Of a stretch of 64,000 bases of DNA, positions 45,644 to 56,200 are shown piece by piece. How positions within the stretch are numbered: position 1 is the stretch's first letter; every line of letters begins with the position of its first letter. A program made the position numbers and the translations under genes. The stretch spans positions 1,240,001-1,304,000 of the forward strand of contig NZ_QYUO01000002.1 in the NCBI RefSeq assembly GCF_003591035.1. The letters run 5' to 3'. Origin of the DNA: Noviherbaspirillum saxi. GTDB taxonomy: Bacteria > Pseudomonadota > Gammaproteobacteria > Burkholderiales > Burkholderiaceae_D. The notes beneath the pieces are model-generated. The model was given only the letters and a program-made list of their open reading frames with translations, did no database searches and was not told the DNA's origin.

Positions 45644-48156
45644 AGCGCTATCCGAACGCTTTGCCGCGTCCTCCCGATGAGCTCGACAGGCTGCGCCAGG
45701 CATGGCAGCGGCCGTCCGGCCTGCGTTTTCTTACCGTCGTCAACAATACCTATATCGGCCTGCTCTACGTCGGCACTGCCCTGCTGTTCTTTCTGCTGGC
45801 CGGAGTCCTGGCGCTGATGATGCGCACCCAGCTTGCCGTGCCCGACAACGACCTGATCGGATACCAGACCTACAACCAGCTGTTCACGATGCACGGCACC
45901 GTCATGATGTTTCTGTTTGCCGTGCCGGCGGTGGAAGCGATGGGTGTGCTGCTGTTGCCGAACATGCTGGCGGCGCGCGACCTTCCCTTTCCTCGTCTGT
46001 CCGCCTATGCCTACTGGGCTTATGCTGTGGGTGGCCTGGTGTTTTTCTGCAGCTTGTTCTTCGGCCTCGCGCCGCAAGGCGGCTGGTTCATGTATCCGCC
46101 GCTGACGAGTTATGAATATTCTCCGGGCATCAATGCCGATCTCTGGCTGCTCGGCATAGGCTTCATCGAGATCTCGGCCATTGCCGGCGCGATCGAGATC
46201 GTGGTCGGTGTGCTGCGCACGCGCGCGCCCGGCATGACACTCGACAAGCTGCCCATCTTTGCCTGGGCGATGCTGGTGTTTGCCGGGATGATCATCTTTG
46301 CGTTTCCGGCTGTCATACTTGCCACCATCCTGCTGGAACTGGAGCGCAGTTTTTACTGGCCTTTTTTCGTCGCGGACAAGGGCGGCGATCCCTTGCTGTG
46401 GCAGCATCTGTTCTGGTTCTTCGGCCACCCCGAGGTGTACATCATTTTCCTGCCGGCGGTCGGCATGGTATCGATGATGGTCCCGGCAATGGTACAGAAA
46501 CCGCTCATCGGCCATCAATTGATCGTACTGGCGTTAATCGCGACCGGCTTTCTCAGCTTCGGCCTATGGGTGCATCACATGTTTGCCACCGGCATACCGC
46601 AACTGTCGCTAAGCTTTTTTTCTGCCGCCAGCATGGCGGTTTCGATTCCGAGCGGTATCCAGGTGTTCGCCTGGATCGCCACCATTGCAGCGGCCGGCCG
46701 CTTTCGAATCCAGGTGCCGCTGCTGTTCATCCTTGGTTTCCTTTTCATCTTCGTACTGGGCGGCCTGACCGGCGTCATGGTGGCAGTCGTGCCTTTCGAC
46801 TGGCAAGCGCATGACACTTACTTCATCGTTGCGCACCTGCACTATGTGCTGGTAGGCGGTATGGTGTTCCCTCTGTTTGCGGCGTTCTATTACTGGACGC
46901 CGTTCATCAGCGCCAGGCCGCTGTCCGAACGTCTCGGCAAATGGGCGTTCTGGCTGATGTTTAGCGGCTTTAATGTCGCGTTCTTTCCCATGCACATAAC
47001 CGGTCTGGCCGGCATGCCGCGTCGTGTCTATACCTATTCCGAAGAACTGGGATGGGGGCCGCTCAACATGGCATCCACCATCGGCGCCTATGTAATCGCG
47101 GCTGGTGTACTCCTGTTTCTGATCGATCTGGTCCTGCACTTTCGCCCGACCACGGGCAAGAATGCCGGAAACGTATGGAATGCCGGCACGCTTGAATGGC
47201 TGCCGAACGACACCTATGGCGTGCGCAGCATTCCCATCATCGATAGCCGCGAGCCGCTGTGGGACCAACCCGGACTGGCGGATGATGTGGAAGCAGGTCG
47301 TTTTTATTTGCCCAACACAGCGACCGGTGGTCGGGAAACCATCGTCACCAGCGCGATCGATGCACAGCCGCAATACCTGCTGCGCATGCCGGGGCCAAGC
47401 TGGCCGCCCCTCTTGGCCGCAGTCGGCACGGCCGGTTTCTTTCTGCTCCTGACGGTGAAATTGATCATTCCCGCGCTGCTGTTCGGCGTAGTGGCAATCG
47501 TCATGGTCATCAAATGGCTGTGGAGCACAGACCCGACACCAGCGTTGCCTCCGGTGGACATTGGCGGCGGCATCAGGCTGCCGGTCTATATGGCCGGACC
47601 TTCCTCCCATTCCTGGTGGGCGATGGTGGTATTGATCCTGGTGTCGGGATCGATATTCGCGTCCATGCTGTTTTCATATTTGTTTCTGTGGACCGTGTCG
47701 CCGGAAGTCTGGCCACAATCGGATGCGATGCCTTCCGGCATGTGGCCGGCTGCCGCGTCGACATTGCTGTTGGCGAGCGGTGCAGGCATCGCCTGGCTCA
47801 GCCACAGCCTGAAGCATGACCAAGCCGGACGCAGGATATCCATGGTCATGCCGCTGGCCATGGCCTTGTTAGCCGCATCCGCAGCCGCCGACGGTTACGC
47901 TCATTGGCAGAGCGGCCTGCGGCCACAGCACAGCGCGTATGGCGCAGCAGTATTTACTATCATCTCGCTGCAAGGTTTCTTTGTTGCCGTGGTACTGGCG
48001 ATGGGCATCTATACATACGCGCGCAACCGGTGCGGCTTGCTTGATGGACGCCGCCGCAATACCTTCGATAACACGATGTTGATGTGGTACTACACAGTGG
48101 CGCAGGGACTGACCGGCATGCTTCTTGTCCATGCATTTCCCAGACTGACAGGGTAA
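45640..48156 (+). CDS. Cytochrome c oxidase subunit I-III fusion
   Basis: An 838-residue protein starting at GTG (GTGA overlap with subunit II). Residues about 1-540 are subunit I: FTMHGTVMM, GHPEVYIIFLP, HHMF and AHLHYVLVGG hold the haem and copper ligands. After a linker (about 540-640) the C terminus is subunit III-like: WWAMVVLILVSGSIFAS and MWYYTVAQGLTGMLLVH. Such fusions occur in a branch of caa3 oxidases. Together with the upstream subunit II, CtaG and cytochrome c it forms a second terminal oxidase. Confidence 0.93.
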   Translation: MKRYPNALPRPPDELDRLRQAWQRPSGLRFLTVVNNTYIGLLYVGTALLFFLLAGVLALMMRTQLAVPDNDLIGYQTYNQLFTMHGTVMMFLFAVPAVEAMGVLLLPNMLAARDLPFPRLSAYAYWAYAVGGLVFFCSLFFGLAPQGGWFMYPPLTSYEYSPGINADLWLLGIGFIEISAIAGAIEIVVGVLRTRAPGMTLDKLPIFAWAMLVFAGMIIFAFPAVILATILLELERSFYWPFFVADKGGDPLLWQHLFWFFGHPEVYIIFLPAVGMVSMMVPAMVQKPLIGHQLIVLALIATGFLSFGLWVHHMFATGIPQLSLSFFSAASMAVSIPSGIQVFAWIATIAAAGRFRIQVPLLFILGFLFIFVLGGLTGVMVAVVPFDWQAHDTYFIVAHLHYVLVGGMVFPLFAAFYYWTPFISARPLSERLGKWAFWLMFSGFNVAFFPMHITGLAGMPRRVYTYSEELGWGPLNMASTIGAYVIAAGVLLFLIDLVLHFRPTTGKNAGNVWNAGTLEWLPNDTYGVRSIPIIDSREPLWDQPGLADDVEAGRFYLPNTATGGRETIVTSAIDAQPQYLLRMPGPSWPPLLAAVGTAGFFLLLTVKLIIPALLFGVVAIVMVIKWLWSTDPTPALPPVDIGGGIRLPVYMAGPSSHSWWAMVVLILVSGSIFASMLFSYLFLWTVSPEVWPQSDAMPSGMWPAAASTLLLASGAGIAWLSHSLKHDQAGRRISMVMPLAMALLAASAAADGYAHWQSGLRPQHSAYGAAVFTIISLQGFFVAVVLAMGIYTYARNRCGLLDGRRRNTFDNTMLMWYYTVAQGLTGMLLVHAFPRLTG

Positions 48157-48159
48157 ACG

Positions 48160-48504
48160 ATGTCCGAACCATCGTTTACCCGCAGCATGTTGCGCATATT
48201 CGCAGGCCCCATCGTCTGGGCCGTGCATTTCATCGTGATATACGGATTCACCGGCATTGCGTGCGCGCGCCGGACCGCGCACCTGGAGTGGCTAGGCTTG
48301 GGCGTGATTGCATGGGGAATCGGTGGCGCGTCCATCGTGGCCGTCGCGACCATCGCGTTCATGCACCTGCATACCTGGCGTACCGGCATGCAGACTAGCG
48401 AAAAAGATTTCATCCGCTGGAGCGCCGCCATACTCGGCTTGATTTCCATACTCGCTATCGCTTGGGAAACCTTGCCGCTATTCCTGGTCCCTAAGTGTGA
48501 ATAG
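48160..48504 (+). CDS. Small membrane protein of the second oxidase cluster
   Basis: A 114-residue protein with three hydrophobic segments: IFAGPIVWAVHFIVIYGFTG, shown in part as GPIVWAVHFIVIY, IAWGIGGASIVAVATIAF and AAILGLISILAIAWE. It starts three bases after the subunit I-III stop, so it belongs to the operon. Proteins with this GPxVWAxHFxxxY pattern are common at the end of such clusters, but no function is established. Confidence 0.8.
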   Translation: MSEPSFTRSMLRIFAGPIVWAVHFIVIYGFTGIACARRTAHLEWLGLGVIAWGIGGASIVAVATIAFMHLHTWRTGMQTSEKDFIRWSAAILGLISILAIAWETLPLFLVPKCE

Positions 48505-48686
48505 ACAGTCATTTCCAGATGCAAGGCAGCCCGGCGCGGCATGAAACCAGCCCTTGATGCAGGAACTTCGCTCCTCCTGCGATCTCGAACTTTGCTCCAG
48601 AGGATAGACGCGGCATTCCGCCTCAACCTCGACGGGAATCGCGTCCTCATGGACGATTTCAATCAATCATTGATAGGAGGTTTATC

Positions 48687-49133
48687 ATGCGAGTCGCCGA
48701 TGCAATGACACGTAATGTGCAGCTGGCAAGCCCAAACGACAGCATCATCGACGCAGCAAAGATGATGGCCGATAGCGATTTCGGTGTGCTGCCGGTGAGC
48801 GAGAATGACCGGTTGGTGGGAATGATTACGGACCGTGACATCGTGGTCCGCGCCGTGGCGCAGGGAAAGACTGGCAACACGATGATCAAGGACGTGATGA
48901 GCGCGGAGGTCAAGTATTGTTTTGAAGATGATGATATCGACGAGATCGCGCGGAATATGGGCGATTTGCAGATACGTCGTCTGCCTGTCGTCAACAAGGA
49001 CAAGCGGCTGGTCGGCATCGTTTCGCTTGGCGACGTCAGCAACAACGCCGACATCGCACCAACTGCCGAGGCTCTCTCCGCCATCTCGGAGCCGGCTTCA
49101 CAACATATCAGCGGAGTTCAGCGTCCGCATTAA
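48687..49133 (+). CDS. CBS-domain protein
   Basis: A 148-residue protein made of two CBS domains (about residues 7-60 and 73-125), with VSENDRLVGMITDRDIVVRA (in part LVGMITDRDI) and RLVGIVSLGDV as the two signature ends. Such stand-alone pairs bind adenine nucleotides and act as stress or energy sensors. GGAGG precedes the ATG. ATCAAT and ATTGAT form a 13-base palindrome at 48662-48674 just before the ribosome-binding site. Confidence 0.9.
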   Translation: MRVADAMTRNVQLASPNDSIIDAAKMMADSDFGVLPVSENDRLVGMITDRDIVVRAVAQGKTGNTMIKDVMSAEVKYCFEDDDIDEIARNMGDLQIRRLPVVNKDKRLVGIVSLGDVSNNADIAPTAEALSAISEPASQHISGVQRPH

Positions 49134-49187
49134 GGGCCGCATCGCCTGTCGCCGATGACATAGAAAATTTCCCTTTTCACTGCTGCG

Positions 49188-49841
49188 ATGCAAGCCTTAC
49201 CCGACGATGTTCGGCCGGTCCATATCGAACCGAACGGAATTGAAGGTCTTCTGGGCATGTGCCACATGCCCAGAGGCTTGATCGTATTTGCTCACGGCAG
49301 TGGAAGCGGTCGCTTCAGCCCGCGCAACAATTATGTGGCCGCCGGTTTGCGCCGAGAGGGATTTGCCACTCTTCTGCCTGACTTGCTGCAGCCGGGTGAA
49401 GAAGAAATCCGCTCCAAGGTATTCGATATTCCCATGCTGGCGTCGCGCTTGCTGGAAGTGATGCAATGGGCGCAGCGGCAACCGGAAACGAAACATCTTC
49501 CGGTCGCGTTCTTCGGCGCGAGCACGGGCGCGGGAGCGGCACTTGTAGCTGCAGCAAACGCGGATATCGATATTGCCGCCGTCGTCTCCCGCGGCGGCCG
49601 TCCCGATCTGGCCGGCGATGCGCTCACACACGTAAGGTGTCCGACGCTGCTGATCGTCGGTAGCCTGGATGCGCCGGTTATCGCGCTGAACCGGCAGGCA
49701 TTGCTGCAACTGCCGGTCAGAAAGGATCTGGCCATCGTGCCGGGCGCCAGTCATCTCTTCGAAGAAGCCGGTACGCTGGACGAAGTCCTTCGCCTCGCCG
49801 CTGCCTGGTTCGCCGAGGTTTTCCCGGACAAGACCGCATGA
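49188..49841 (+). CDS. Dienelactone hydrolase-like alpha/beta hydrolase
   Basis: A 217-residue hydrolase: IVFAHGSGSGRFSPRN at the oxyanion loop, nucleophile elbow FFGASTGAGAAL, acid in VGSLDAPV and histidine in GASHLFEE. This group is often found fused to or beside phosphoribosyltransferase domains; here it stands alone. Substrate unknown. The ribosome-binding site is weak. Confidence 0.85.
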   Translation: MQALPDDVRPVHIEPNGIEGLLGMCHMPRGLIVFAHGSGSGRFSPRNNYVAAGLRREGFATLLPDLLQPGEEEIRSKVFDIPMLASRLLEVMQWAQRQPETKHLPVAFFGASTGAGAALVAAANADIDIAAVVSRGGRPDLAGDALTHVRCPTLLIVGSLDAPVIALNRQALLQLPVRKDLAIVPGASHLFEEAGTLDEVLRLAAAWFAEVFPDKTA

Positions 49842-50010
49842 GCAGCCATGCTCCTCGCTTCATGATCAGGCCCGGATTGACGCTCATCAAACAAGACATC
49901 GGTTTTTCCTGGACAGCGGAATCTGTGTCATCAGGTCACTCACTAAATAAAATCCTGCGCCGAAAGCAGCGTGTAGTGTGTTCCGTCATACCGTCACTCA
50001 GGAGAACAAG

Positions 50011-51336
50011 ATGCAACATGCTCTTCTTACCGCGATGATTGCACCCGTCCTGCTTGCATCCTGTGCCCTGACCGATCCACAGGCGCTCCCGGTGGAGGCT
50101 GGCATGGGGCCAAATCCCACATTACCCGCTCCCGACCGCGATCTGGTCCCCACTGTCCATATCGCTCCGGCCAAGGGATGGCCAGCCGGCGCCGAACCGA
50201 CGCCGGCTGCGGGATTTAGCGTGACGGCACTGACAAGGGATCTGGATCATCCGCGCTGGCTATACGTCTTGCCGAACGGCGATGTCCTGGTCGCGGAAAG
50301 CGATGCGCCGCCCAAGCCGGAAGATAACAAGGGCATCAAGGGTCTGGTCATGAAGGAAGTCATGAAGAAAGCGGGTTCCGGCACACGCAAAAGCGCAAAC
50401 CGTATTACCCTGCTGCGCGATACCAATGGTGATGGAGTGGCCGACGTCAGAACCGTTTTTCTCAAGGACTTGAATTCGCCGTTTGGCATGGCGTTGATAG
50501 GCAACGACTTGTATGTGGCCAATACCGATGCGGTAGTCCGGTTTCCCTACAGACAAGGGCAGACCGAAATAAACGGAAACGGCACCAGGATCGCCGATCT
50601 CCCGGCGGGACCGCTCAATCATCACTGGACCAAGAACATCATCGCCAGCCGTGACGGAAAGCATCTGTACGCAACGGTTGGTTCCAACAGCAATATCGGG
50701 GAGAACGGTCTCGATAATGAAAAGGATCGCGCCGGCATTCTTGAAATCGATCTGGCAACCGGCAAGTCACGGGTATTCGCTTCCGGCCTGCGCAATCCCA
50801 ATGGCATGGGCTGGCAGCCGCAAAGCGGGCAGCTCTGGACCGCGGTCAACGAGCGGGATGAACTCGGCAATGATCTCGTCCCGGACTACATGACTGTGGT
50901 CAAGGACGGCGGCTTTTATGGCTGGCCTTACAGCTATTTTGGTCAGCATGTCGATGAACGGGTAAAAGAAAAACGGCCCGATCTGGTCGCCAGGGCCATC
51001 GTCCCCGACTATGCCCTGGGATCACATACCGCTCCTCTCGGGCTTGCATTCTATGAGGGAAAATTGTTTCCCGATCAGTATAAAGGCGGCGCATTCATCG
51101 GCCAGCATGGTTCCTGGAACCGCAAGCCGCACAGCGGGTACAAGGTAATATTCGTCCCCTTTGCCGACGGCCGTCCTTCTGGCATGCCGATCGATGTTCT
51201 GACCGGCTTTCTAAGCCGCGACGGTGAGGCATTCGGCCGCCCGGTAGGAGTTGCCGTCGACAAGCTCGGCGCATTACTGGTCGCCGACGACGTCGGGAAT
51301 GTCGTGTGGCGGGTCGCGCCCTCTGCCGGGAAGTGA
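50011..51336 (+). CDS. Sorbosone dehydrogenase-like beta-propeller lipoprotein
   Basis: A 441-residue lipoprotein (lipobox LLASC, Cys18) of the PQQ-dependent sugar dehydrogenase fold. Propeller motifs include [19 protein letters not shown] (in part [10 protein letters not shown]), [19 protein letters not shown] and [10 protein letters not shown]. Members oxidise sugars or related alcohols in the periplasm if they bind PQQ; several have no proven activity. The ATG at 50011 has CAGGAG upstream. No PQQ synthesis genes are in the window. Confidence 0.87.
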   Translation: MQHALLTAMIAPVLLASCALTDPQALPVEAGMGPNPTLPAPDRDLVPTVHIAPAKGWPAGAEPTPAAGFSVTALTRDLDHPRWLYVLPNGDVLVAESDAPPKPEDNKGIKGLVMKEVMKKAGSGTRKSANRITLLRDTNGDGVADVRTVFLKDLNSPFGMALIGNDLYVANTDAVVRFPYRQGQTEINGNGTRIADLPAGPLNHHWTKNIIASRDGKHLYATVGSNSNIGENGLDNEKDRAGILEIDLATGKSRVFASGLRNPNGMGWQPQSGQLWTAVNERDELGNDLVPDYMTVVKDGGFYGWPYSYFGQHVDERVKEKRPDLVARAIVPDYALGSHTAPLGLAFYEGKLFPDQYKGGAFIGQHGSWNRKPHSGYKVIFVPFADGRPSGMPIDVLTGFLSRDGEAFGRPVGVAVDKLGALLVADDVGNVVWRVAPSAGK

Positions 51337-51720
51337 GCAGTGTTTAGCGCCGGGCGGTGATACCTTGGGACGGGTACGGTTTGCCGAGCTGCGTCGTGAT
51401 CGACGGGAATGCACCTGGAAATCATTTTAGCTCTTTACCCAATGCATGAATCTCGAGGCTGACAGCGCGAATTCCGGAGTTGCTAATCCTCACGAATATC
51501 TTCCCAAAGGATATTTAATTCTAAACGGCAATTAGAAATGTAGTTTCAGAAAAAGTCATCGCGCATTGCTGTCCAATAGTGCTAACCTGTCGAGAACCGC
51601 CGAAATATTCCCAGGCGGTTTTTACGTTCGCAATGAAGAACCGCACAATCAGAATATGTTCTTCCTGCGCATCATGGTCCATGACATCTTTTCGATGCGG
51701 ACACTGCCGCATGCCGACCG
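51337..51720. other. Gap with a weak hairpin
   Basis: No coding frame is convincing. AACCGCC (51595-51601) and GGCGGTT (51614-51620) with a short T run to 51623 could be a weak plus-strand terminator, but it is 260 bases after the previous gene and close to the next one. Confidence 0.35.
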
Positions 51721-54330
51721 ATGAACCTCGATCTCCAGCAGCTAAGGCAAAAAATTGAAGCGCTTGAAACAAGACTTCAAGAAAAAACCTCTGCCCTGGA
51801 GAATGCCGAACGCATGCTGGTGGAAAACTCAGCGCAGCAGCAGCGCACCGCCGCGGAACTGGCGGAAACGGCGATCATATATCGCACCACTTTTGACAAT
51901 GCCGCAGTGGGTATCGCCCACGTCACGCTTGGAGGACGGTGGTTGCGTATCAATCAGTTTTTTTGCGAGATGCTTGGTTATAGTCCGGAGGAATTACAAG
52001 CCAAGACGTTTCAGGAGATTACTCATCCGGATGATTTGGATGCGGATCTGAAGTGCCATAAAGATGTGCTGAGCGGAAAGATCGCATCCTATTCGATGGA
52101 AAAGCGCTATATCAGCAAGAGCGGAGGCGTCATCTGGGCTCATCTCAGCGTCTCTCTCGTACGCGATGAGGCCGGGCACCCCAAGTTCTTCATCTCCGTC
52201 GTGAAGAATATTGATCGCCGAGTGCGTGCGAATGCCGAAGTCGAGCAAAGCCGGGCGCGGCTGAAAGCGGTCCTGGACAGCTTGAGCGAAGGGGTCGTCG
52301 TTTTTTCCGATGACGGCAAGCTGCTTGAGGCAAATCGGGCCGCCCTCCAACTATTCGGCTATAAAAAATTGGATGAAATCCACTCGAGGGCGCCCGAGCT
52401 CGATGAATTGTTCGACGTTCGCACGTTCGAAGGCAGAAAGGTGCCATTAAGGCACTGGCCAGTTTCTCGGCTGCTTCGCGGGGAATCGGTATCCGGCATC
52501 GAATTGACGGTTCACCGGCGCGACATGAACAAGACGTGGATCGCCTGTTTTTCCGGAAGTGTCGTCAACAACAGCCGGCAGACGGCTCCGCTTGCGGTGC
52601 TCACGGTACAAGACATTACCAAGCGACGTATGGCCGAAACCGCGTTACGCGTCAGCGAGGAACGACTCCGCCTTGCCTTCGACAACATTCCCGACATGGT
52701 CGTGATCTACGACATGGAACTGCGCATTCAGTACGCAAATCTGGCGGCAATGGAAAGCATGGGCAAGAGCGCCGCAGAGTTGATCGGGCGTCGTGATGTC
52801 GATATTGCTCCGCAGTCCGTGATTCTGCTGTGGCGACCGCTTCTGCATGCCGCATTGGAATCCGTCGCGATACAGAGCGACGACTTTGACTACCCTTCCA
52901 GTAGTGGATTGCGCAATCTGGCCGTTACCTGCGTACCGATCACGGAGTCAAGCGGCGTGGTGCGCGAAATTCTGGCGATTTGCCACGACTACACCGAACG
53001 GCGCCAGGCGGAAGAACAAGTTCGCCAGGCTGCATTGCATGACCCGCTGACCGGCTTGCCGAACCGTGCGCTGATGTTTGAATACGCGCGCCACATTTTT
53101 GCCGCCGCCAACCGGCACGACCAACAGGTTTCCGTCATCTTCATTGACCTTGACCGCTTCAAGCCGATCAACGATATCCACGGTCACGAGGTAGGCGATG
53201 CCGTACTCCGTCAGATCGCCAAGCGCTTGCGCCAGACCATACGTGGCGAAGACATCGTATTCCGGCTTGGCGGCGATGAATTTCTTGCATTGGTGCCGCA
53301 TGCAAACGACGCGAATGCCGGCGACAAGGTCGCCCGTCATTTGATGGATGCGATCAATAGGTCTTATCAGGTCGGCTCGCTTGACTTGTCGTTAACGTGC
53401 TCGATCGGGATCAGCATATACCCGCGTGACGGTACTGAAGTTGACGCGCTGGTCAGTCATGCCGATGCAGCGATGTATCTCGCCAAGCAGATGGGACGCA
53501 ACAACTTCCAGTTCTATACCGCGGCGCTGGCTGAGCGGGTGCAGGCGCAATCCCTGATCGAACAAGGCATCAAGTCGGCGTTGACACGCCATGAATTCTG
53601 TCTTTATTACCAGCCGCTGGTTGATATGGAAACCAGCCAGGTGGTGAGTGTCGAAGCCCTGTTACGCTGGCCAAAGAACGGCATGACTCCGGACCGATTT
53701 GTCCAGGTGGCGGAAGCGACGGGGCTGATCGGCAGTCTTGGAGAATGGGTGCTGTCGGAGGCTTGTCACCAGCACACGACATGGAAAAATGAAGGATTGC
53801 CTGCGATACCGATCGCTGTCAACGTGTCGCCGATGCAGTTCAGAAAAAAGGATTTTTCCGCGGATCTGGAACATGTCATGAATCGGCACCACATCAACCC
53901 GGCCGCCATACAGATAGAACTGACCGAGACCGCAGTCATGGAAGACATCGACCACGCGATCACGATCCTGAATCATTTCCGGAAAAAGGGCATCAAGATT
54001 TCGCTTGACGATTTCGGCACCGGATATTCCAGTTTGAATTATCTGAGCCGTCTGCCGCTCGACAAGATCAAGGTCGACAAGTCTTTCGTTCACCGCCTGG
54101 AAAATGATACGGCAAGCCGGGCGATCACGGAAGCCATCATTGCCCTGGGCCGTACGCTCAATCTTGAAATCGTCGCCGAAGGCATCGAGTCGGAATCCGT
54201 GCTGCAGTATCTTCGCACGCATGGATGTCATCAGGCGCAGGGCTATCATGTCTGCAAACCCATGCAAGGGAATGCATTCCTCGCCTGGTACCGGGCGCAT
54301 ACCTCGCCCAATGTCGCGGGCCTGCACTGA
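51721..54330 (+). CDS. PAS-GGDEF-EAL c-di-GMP signalling protein
   Basis: An 869-residue cytoplasmic protein without membrane helices. It has an N-terminal coiled coil (about 1-45), three PAS domains (about 50-165, 175-300 and 305-430), then a diguanylate cyclase domain with intact RLGGDEF (near 516) and a phosphodiesterase domain with EALLRW (near 643), DDFGTGYSSL and KVDKSFV. Both catalytic motifs are present, so it may be bifunctional. PAS input suggests redox or small-ligand sensing. Confidence 0.93.
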   Translation: MNLDLQQLRQKIEALETRLQEKTSALENAERMLVENSAQQQRTAAELAETAIIYRTTFDNAAVGIAHVTLGGRWLRINQFFCEMLGYSPEELQAKTFQEITHPDDLDADLKCHKDVLSGKIASYSMEKRYISKSGGVIWAHLSVSLVRDEAGHPKFFISVVKNIDRRVRANAEVEQSRARLKAVLDSLSEGVVVFSDDGKLLEANRAALQLFGYKKLDEIHSRAPELDELFDVRTFEGRKVPLRHWPVSRLLRGESVSGIELTVHRRDMNKTWIACFSGSVVNNSRQTAPLAVLTVQDITKRRMAETALRVSEERLRLAFDNIPDMVVIYDMELRIQYANLAAMESMGKSAAELIGRRDVDIAPQSVILLWRPLLHAALESVAIQSDDFDYPSSSGLRNLAVTCVPITESSGVVREILAICHDYTERRQAEEQVRQAALHDPLTGLPNRALMFEYARHIFAAANRHDQQVSVIFIDLDRFKPINDIHGHEVGDAVLRQIAKRLRQTIRGEDIVFRLGGDEFLALVPHANDANAGDKVARHLMDAINRSYQVGSLDLSLTCSIGISIYPRDGTEVDALVSHADAAMYLAKQMGRNNFQFYTAALAERVQAQSLIEQGIKSALTRHEFCLYYQPLVDMETSQVVSVEALLRWPKNGMTPDRFVQVAEATGLIGSLGEWVLSEACHQHTTWKNEGLPAIPIAVNVSPMQFRKKDFSADLEHVMNRHHINPAAIQIELTETAVMEDIDHAITILNHFRKKGIKISLDDFGTGYSSLNYLSRLPLDKIKVDKSFVHRLENDTASRAITEAIIALGRTLNLEIVAEGIESESVLQYLRTHGCHQAQGYHVCKPMQGNAFLAWYRAHTSPNVAGLH

Positions 54331-54348
54331 GTTTCGTAAGAGTTGACC

Positions 54349-54570
54349 CTATCGATCCGATACAAGCCGTTCGCTTTGGCTATAAAAAATGCGCTCTTCC
54401 TCTGCGGACAAGGCGTGAGTCAGAAAGATGGAGCCGGCATCGGCGGGGACGTTTGCGCCACAATGGGGACATGTAATGCACCCGGCTTCGGCTAACGCGG
54501 ATAGTGCAGCGTTGAATCTGTTGACCTGAAACGGTCGACCGCAATCCTGTCGTGAGCAACGTCTGAACAC
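54349..54570 (-). CDS. Small zinc-ribbon protein
   Basis: A 73-residue protein starting at GTG, with AGGAGG six bases upstream. It has two Cys pairs, RCSRQDCGRPF and CITCPHCGANV, forming a probable zinc ribbon, and a C-terminal helix. No specific function is known. The good ribosome-binding site and motif pattern support it as real. It is convergent with the GGDEF-EAL gene. Confidence 0.72.
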   Translation of the reverse strand: MFRRCSRQDCGRPFQVNRFNAALSALAEAGCITCPHCGANVPADAGSIFLTHALSAEEERIFYSQSERLVSDR

Positions 54571-54711
54571 AAGCGCCTCCTGAAGTCAACAATGCAAAGC
54601 AATGCGACGGAGTTCCAGAATAGTTCCTGCTTTCAATATTGCAAGAACTATTTCGTGGTCTTGAATGGCGGCAGTAGTGAACATTGCCCATCGGCAATAA
54701 ATTGTCGGCTT

Positions 54712-54870
54712 AGGCGCCGCGCAGGAATAACTTGTGCAATTTGGCGGACGTCGCGGGAGGCGCTGCAAGGCGGGAGGAGGAGCCATAGCGAGCTATGGCG
54801 ACGACGAGCAACGCCGTAGCGCGCCCGCTACGGCCAGCAAAATTGTGCAAGTTATTCCTGCGCGGCGCCT
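54712..54870. repeat. Palindromic repeat element, copy 2
   Basis: Inverted arms of 31 bases (54712-54742 and 54840-54870) match at 29 positions. The centre holds AGCCATAGCGAGCTATGGC, a further perfect hairpin, plus flanking GCGCTGCAAGGCG and GAGCAACGCC. On the minus strand the core GGCGTTGC...TCGCCATAGC...CGCCTTGC parallels copy 1 (19963-20128), and both share termini of the form TTATTC, GCG and GCCTTA. The right end overlaps the boxA stop codon by one base, so the element may also act as the boxCBA transcript end. Confidence 0.8.
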
Positions 54871-56123
54871 TAGTAAGTCTCGACGTGCAGTCGGCCTTCG
54901 TTGACCATCCGTGCCGACAACGCAGTCCATTCCAGCCCGTCTGCCATGCACACCTCGCGCAGGGCATCCATGACACCGGTTTCCATTCCTTTCAGACCGC
55001 AAATGTAAAGATAGGTATCGCCCTTGAGCAGTTCGGCGACCTCCTTGCCGGCTTGGCGCAGCTTGTCCTGCACGTAAGTCTTGGGTTCTCCAGGAAGACG
55101 CGAAAAGGCGAAATGCTTGTCGATGAAATGTGCAGGGAGCTTCAGCAGCGGTCCGAAGTAAGGCAGTTCTTCAGGGTTGCGTGCGCCGAAGAACAGCATC
55201 AGTTTTCCATCGACCTTTTTCCCCGCCGCTTCCAGCCTGCGTCGCTGTTCGGTCATTGCGCGCATCGGCGCGGAGCCGGTACCGGTACAGATCATCAGGA
55301 TATTTGAGCCGGCATGATTGGGCATCAGGTAGTTCGTTCCGAAGGGGCCGGCCACCTGCACCGTCGCACCCTTGGCAAGATCACACAGATAGTTCGATGC
55401 GACGCCGAGCGTGGAATTGCCTTCATGGTCTTCGACCACACGCTTGACCGTCAGCGACAAATTGTTGTATCCCTCGCGTTCTCCGGTACGGGGACTGGCC
55501 ACCGAATACATGCGCATGTAATGCGGCTTTCCGCCGGCATCGGCGCCTGGCGGGATGATGCCGATGGACTGGCCTTCCAGAATCGGAAAAACCTGCGTGC
55601 CAAAATCGAGCACGATATGGTGGATATCGCTGGTTGCGTTGGGATCGGTCAATCGGTAATTGCCTGCGATGGTCGCAGTGATCGGCGCCTTGAGGGTGTA
55701 CAGATTGACGTAGGGATGCGCTGCGGACCAGGGTGGTACAGCCGACGTCAGTGAAGTGGCAGCATTGAGTTGGATGCCCTCCTCTTCGGCGTCGGCCGAA
55801 TTGTCGGATGCCGCCTGATCCAGCACGCTGGCATCGACGTCCTGCTTGGGCGGTAACTCGTCCCAAGTCAGTTGCTCGTCGATGGAATATGCCGATGCCT
55901 TGGGCACGATATGCCAGTGGTCGATCGAGCCGGTCGGACAGGGCGAGATACAGGCACCGCAGGCATTGCAGACATCGGCTTTCACCACATAGTTGCGACT
56001 GTCATGCGTGATTGCGTCGACCGGGCAAGTCTCTTCACAGGTATTGCAGCGAATACAGACTTCGGGATCGATCAAATGTTGACGGATGAAGGCGATCGGT
56101 TCGGGAGCATTCATGGCGGTCAA
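54870..56123 (-). CDS. boxA: Benzoyl-CoA 2,3-epoxidase, reductase subunit BoxA
   Basis: A 417-residue iron-sulfur flavoprotein that passes electrons from NADPH to BoxB. The N terminus holds two [4Fe-4S] motifs ([12 protein letters not shown] and [12 protein letters not shown]). A ferredoxin-NADP reductase part follows, with the FAD region [12 protein letters not shown] and NADP region [14 protein letters not shown], ending in the characteristic aromatic VETY. It is the last gene of boxC-boxB-boxA, 77 bases after boxB. Its stop codon lies at the edge of a palindromic repeat. Confidence 0.95.
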   Translation of the reverse strand: MTAMNAPEPIAFIRQHLIDPEVCIRCNTCEETCPVDAITHDSRNYVVKADVCNACGACISPCPTGSIDHWHIVPKASAYSIDEQLTWDELPPKQDVDASVLDQAASDNSADAEEEGIQLNAATSLTSAVPPWSAAHPYVNLYTLKAPITATIAGNYRLTDPNATSDIHHIVLDFGTQVFPILEGQSIGIIPPGADAGGKPHYMRMYSVASPRTGEREGYNNLSLTVKRVVEDHEGNSTLGVASNYLCDLAKGATVQVAGPFGTNYLMPNHAGSNILMICTGTGSAPMRAMTEQRRRLEAAGKKVDGKLMLFFGARNPEELPYFGPLLKLPAHFIDKHFAFSRLPGEPKTYVQDKLRQAGKEVAELLKGDTYLYICGLKGMETGVMDALREVCMADGLEWTALSARMVNEGRLHVETY

Positions 56124-56200
56124 TCGGTCAATGGTGCTTGGGTGTTGGCGCGCGCAAGGCGTCGGTTCATTCTATGCGCGCGCCGGACGGTGCGGCGTTG

